Below are positions 59,721 through 64,000 of a stretch of DNA of 64,000 nucleotides, one piece after another (positions within the stretch are counted from its first letter, which is position 1; the number at the start of each line of letters is the position of its first letter). Below the pieces are notes generated by a model. It saw only the letters and a list, made by a program, of their open reading frames with translations. It searched no databases and had not been told where the DNA came from. Both the position numbers and the translations under genes were made by a program. Source of the stretch: Prunus persica (lineage: Eukaryota; Streptophyta; Magnoliopsida; Rosales; Rosaceae); NCBI RefSeq assembly GCF_000346465.2, contig NC_034012.1:14919648-14983647 (forward strand). Direction: 5' to 3'.

Positions 59721-61764
59721 ATTCCATATCCTATTTCTTCTTCTTCTTCTTGTTGATCATCCTCCTGTATTATACACGACCTACTTGTGGTCATGTTTGA
59801 CTTGTGACGTGAGAGACCATCTAAGGAAATTAGGCAACATTAATGTCTTGGAAAATGCTGAAATTTTGGAGTCCCTGATGGTTATCCTTTTCCGTGGAAT
59901 TATGTGCCTCAATTAGTCATATGCTTTGGTCACAATTAAAGACCAAAGGCAAAGGGAGCAATGATGTTGGTTTGACTTGGAACTTACAAGAATGATGTCT
60001 GCAAGATTCTTTCGAGGTAACATGTCGCTGGGAAATTGTTACTTTTACACCTCCCACACGTGAAGGAAGGAGTATGTGATTTATTTATTTATTCAAATTT
60101 TTTTTTTTTGCTTGAGATTTTTATTTTAAAGTGTATATATACAATGGTCGGCGGAACGAGGTATTCATATCGGGGTGAACTAATTTTTCTTTCGTGTGGC
60201 ATAGGAGTAAAGTTAGGATATGTGTGTGAGTCGCAAGTTGGAATAAACACAATATCATTTAATTGAAACTAAACCTATACACAAATTAAAGCTGAATTGC
60301 ATATTGGTCTTTGTATATCTACTTATTTTTCAATTTGGTCATTGTTATTTTGATTTTGTCAATTTTAGTCATGTAATTAGTTTAGTTTGCAATCAAGTCC
60401 TAAATGTAAGATGAAATTAGAGCTAAAATTATTACCGCCACGTGTGAGGGCATTTTTGTCTTTTTAAAATATTTGCAACGAACCCGAATCGTAACCACTG
60501 CGTCTATTTTTCTTAACAATCTTTTCTTTGTCATATAGAACTTGATTGCTAACTTTCCTCAATAAAAAACTCTCCCCTTCATTAAAAATGATTAAAATTT
60601 TCAAAATTGAAATCGCATGGTGTTAAAGCCATTAATGAAGCCATGATTGGGAGTCAACTTTGCTATACAAAATGGAATTGGGTTACCAAAATTTTGTTTT
60701 ATATATCATGTTTTGACTAATTGCACATATATCCAAGTAAAACCGTTTTTTTTGTCCACGTTTTTGACAAGTCAAACCCAAATAAATGTGTGGTGTAATC
60801 ACGTTGATCAAGGCCAGCAAAGAAGGAATAGATAGACAGAGGAGCGCTTCATAATTTGTCTTGTGTATCATATATCTTTCCTAATATATACTTTTGCAAT
60901 CTAAAACACTTGTTATAATTGCTTATCTTGATGATAACCATTTATCACACGAGCTAATAAATTCGTCTATTCACTACCACCGATTACACGTACAGATGTG
61001 TTCGTAATTATCGATTGTATACAACAATGTGTTTTTCGTTCTAATCAAACATACATTAAATTTTCTTCATACACGGTTTTGTATCGCATCATTTTGTCCA
61101 AACTCAAAAAATTAATTTGACGGTGATGGAAGTGCTATCTACCGAACCATTTTATTTAAAAGTCTCAACGAGTATGCTCACCAACTAATTAATTAACTTT
61201 GTACAGCAAAGGCGGTTCGTTTCAGATTCCATGCAAAAACAAAATAGGCAGGATTGACATAATTGCGGTGTTGATAAGGTTAAGTCAAGATAAGGATTTG
61301 TCTACCTCTTGCGTTGATTTTTATGTACTATATGACAATGAACGTACGTACGTGCAAAACTCCTTTGGGAAGGAAACCAAGGGCCCTTTTCGAAAGCAAG
61401 GACCACATCTGATTGGGGAGACTGGGCTGAATGCTGCGTTCTATTTTCATATTTGTTTTATCTCTTTGCGGTTTCGAATGAGGACTACATGTTTTCACAG
61501 CGTTCAAACTGCAAATATATATATCACGTCGGCAGAACATCATGCTGTTGCAATATAACTGGAATGTGTTTTCTTCATTATTAATTTATTACTATTTTTT
61601 ATGACATGAATTTCTCTCGTCTTCTATGTGTTTCTTTTAAACAACGGGAAAACTGCACATGGAATTGCAACAATTTCTTGGATTTAGGCTGAGAAGAAGC
61701 TACCAAGTAGAAGATGTTTCAAACTTTATTCACATACATTAAAATGCTCTAAAATTGCATGGTT
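59721..61764. other. Intergenic region, no gene recognised
   Basis: AT-rich. About 60290-60480 (GCATATTGGTC, CAATTTGGTCATTG, GCCACGTGTGAGGGC) looks like a scrap of a repeat carrying the phrase 'tttggtcattg', similar in style to the element at 61765. A (TTTA)n and T tract lies near 60079-60109. Confidence 0.4.
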
Positions 61765-62098
61765 AAATGCCTTTTTGGTCACTGGGTTTTTCACGAAAAT
61801 CCAATTTGGTCACTGAGAATTTTTTTTAGCCAAATTAGTCACCGTGTTTCCTAAAGTTTACAATTTATAGACATTTCGTTATCTTCTTCCTAAAATTTCT
61901 CCCAATGTGTTAAACCCTTAGAGGAAGAAAACTGCAAGTGCTTCCTAAAAAAATAAAAATAAAAACAACACTTAACTGAAGATAACAAAATGTCTATAAT
62001 TGTGAATTTTGGAAAACACGATAACCAATTTGGCTAATTTTTTTACTTAGTGACCAAATTGAATTTTCATGTAAAACCCAATGACCAAAAAAGCATTT
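61765..62098. mobile_element. Small fold-back element (MITE-like), 334 bp
   Basis: AAATGCCTTTTTGGTCACTGG at the left pairs with CCAATGACCAAAAAAGCATTT at the right. Pairing continues through CCAATTTGGTCACT, AGCCAAATTAGTCACC and ATAGACATTTCGTTATCTTC, giving arms of about 130 bases around a short loop. No clean target duplication is seen. Confidence 0.65.
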
Positions 62099-63845
62099 CA
62101 AGTGGCCTTATGTTCTATTTTAGAGCATTAATTCCCAATATATAATAAACCTTGACCTATTCATCTGAGGGTGAAAAAAAAAAAAAATTTGATTGAGATG
62201 GAGAGCTCTTTGATAGTGCATCTAAGGATAAACTTCTCTAGCACCGAGTACATACACTCACAAAATCACTATCATAATATCGTATTAATTAAAGCTCTTG
62301 GTTTAAGCATGAATTAATAATGTGGTCTTAAGGGTAGGTGCCGTCATCAACTACTTGTTTGTTTAATATGAAAGTCAAATCAGTAATTCCTGCGCTGATG
62401 ACTGCAAATGGACTCTGCTTAATCAAACATTCTAGTAGCTCTGCTACCAAAAGGAAAGTAAAAATAATAACATTCTTATTGGCGCATGAAGTGACATAAG
62501 ATAGAATGTTTAGCAAGAAATCAAACCTTTCTGCGACGTACTCTTCACAGATTGATAGAATATTTGAATTGTTAATGGCTTTAGCTTTTGGGAGGAGCTC
62601 TTCAAAGTCAGTGCACTATATCTCCAAAGGACAAAAGCTCTAATCATGTTGGCGACTTTTAGCACCCACATTATGTAAAGGAAGTTGACAAAAGACATCA
62701 ATTTGGAACATTGATTAGGATTATTTCACACAAGGCAATATCCAAAAGGAAAGTCAATTGGGCTCAATGTCAATGAAAACAGTGTTTAGTTCATTGCCGT
62801 TTCAAAAGCTCCGTCTAGAAGTGTGTCTTAAACTTCTGATGTAGTTTACGTTTCTGTTTCTGTCACCACTAAATACATGTTCCTAGACACCTATATCATA
62901 AAGCTTCAACATTCTTTGACATCCAAAAGTTTATAAATTTCGGAAAGACACCGGAAGTTTGTGTAATTGTCCGTGATGTACTACTCCATTATACTCTTCC
63001 AACACAATTTAGGTAGATATAAGTCAGTTGGGGGTTATGGAGTTAGAGAAAATGGTAAGCTGGTTCTGTTTGGTGGGCTGGACTGGATTGGATATAATCA
63101 ATTAAAATGAATATGGGTCTAGTCTGTTATTTGGTGGGCCTTAAGTGCACAACGGGGCTTCGTAACCCATCGTTAGAAGTGACCATCAATATAGAGCACG
63201 CCTCCTCAGCCTTCTCTCTTCTTCTCCTCTACTCTCTTCTTCTCTCTCTTCTCGGTTCTCTCTTCTCCTCTCTCTCTTCCCCTCTGCCATATCTTCTCCT
63301 CTGTCATATCTAATTCAATCTTGAAACCATTGATGCAGATATGAGAAGCTTCAGTTTTTTCATTAAAAAAATGTAACATCTTGACCTCAGATCTTGGATG
63401 AAAGACATATGGTGGAAGAAACAAAACGGTGAAAGGCAGATTCAAAACTTCTGCCTCTTTTTATTTATATATATTTTTTAATTTTGCAATTTTTGTGGCT
63501 ATTTTTTTTCTTCTTCTTTTAGATATGAAGGGAGGTAGCAGAGAAGAAGAGGTCTAAAGATGAGCGAGGACTTATTGAGAGTTTGAAAATCTTCTTCTTT
63601 TTTTTTCTTTTTTTTTTTTTGGGATTGAAAATAGATTTTGTTGTAATCAATTTGGGAATGAAAATATAAAAATTGAAAATGAAAATAAAAATAAAAATAA
63701 AAATGAAAAGAGCGCTGCTAAACGAACCATAAAATTAACTGAGTACACACTATGATTTAAGTACACCTTAATATTTAAATCAAAATGTAAAATTAACTAA
63801 GTACACCCTATTTAGCTACCAAAAATACCCCCAGTGTACCCTAAT
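62099..63845. other. Intergenic region with simple repeats, no gene recognised
   Basis: It contains a CT-rich microsatellite (about 63203-63300, CTTCTCCTCTACTCTC-type), T tracts near 63600, an A-rich (AAAATA)n tract at about 63663-63705 and a hint of a DNA transposon end near 63066 (CTGTTTGGTGGGCTGGACTGG). Confidence 0.5.
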
Positions 63846-64000
63846 TAGGGCTGGCAATGGGTCGTGTCGGGATAAAAAACGTGTCAAGAATGCTCAACCC
63901 GAACCCAACTCATTTAATAAACATGTCTTGTCAGGTTCGGGTCGTCTTTTATCGTGCGGGTTTCGAGTTGTGTAACGGGTTCATAAATAATAACATGCAT
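63846..64000 (+). mobile_element. Start of a hAT-like repeat, cut by the window end
   Basis: TAGGGCTGGCAATGGGTCG opens a sequence rich in GGGTCG, CGGGTT and AACCCGAACCC, as in many plant hAT-type elements. The other end is beyond the window. Confidence 0.45.

Overview
The window is plant nuclear DNA. It holds spliced plant genes with GT..AG introns (WRKY20-type, FRIGIDA-like, PAT1-type GRAS), CACTA transposons, a Ty1-copia element, a pack-MULE, a hAT element and SINEs. Gene content and style suggest a dicot, probably a woody one such as a Rosaceae species. That placement is an inference, not a measurement.

Positions 1-29110 are one nested transposon block. The oldest layer is a Ty1-copia retrotransposon: 5' LTR remnant 9642-9794, primer binding site 9795, gag-pol remains 9849-10144 and 24461-28755, 3' LTR 28757-29110. 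A complete 14.3-kb CACTA element (here CACTA-2, 10145-24457, + strand) sits in gag with a GGT target duplication. A second CACTA (CACTA-3, only its 3' end at 7138-9641) sits in the 5' LTR. A third (CACTA-1, - strand, 5' end at 7137, running off the left edge) sits in an intron of CACTA-3. Each full element would carry a captured fragment of the proteasome subunit gene RPN6, a spliced gene joining a TnpA-like N-terminus to a Ulp1 SUMO-protease domain, and a TNP2 transposase gene. In CACTA-1 the Ulp1-type gene splices to an uninterrupted 715-codon frame; in CACTA-2 it and tnp2 carry stops and frameshifts. All non-coding DNA of these elements is filled with short CGTCGT/ACGACG motifs about 21 bp apart, while the exons largely lack them. 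This is the most unusual structure in the window.

Positions 29111-36900 are gene-poor. They include the first three coding exons of an OTU-type deubiquitinase gene (- strand, 30452-30052) whose remaining exons are not visible; the transposon block lies where they would be expected. Positions 36917-39500 hold a FRIGIDA-like 1 (FRL1-type) gene and 42703-47850 a group I WRKY gene of WRKY20 type.

Positions of about 48505-58523 are a tandem segmental duplication of a two-gene block: a PARP-like-domain gene (+) and a PAT1-type GRAS gene (-). Loss was reciprocal. Unit 1 keeps the PARP-like gene and only scraps of GRAS; unit 2 keeps GRAS and a broken PARP-like gene. The broken gene's intron was invaded by a 2.6-kb MULE-like element that captured the 3' end of a CrRLK1L receptor kinase gene and was itself hit by a hAT element. 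Positions 58600-64000 hold the GRAS leader and promoter, small inverted-repeat elements, simple repeats and the start of another hAT-like element, with no further gene seen.
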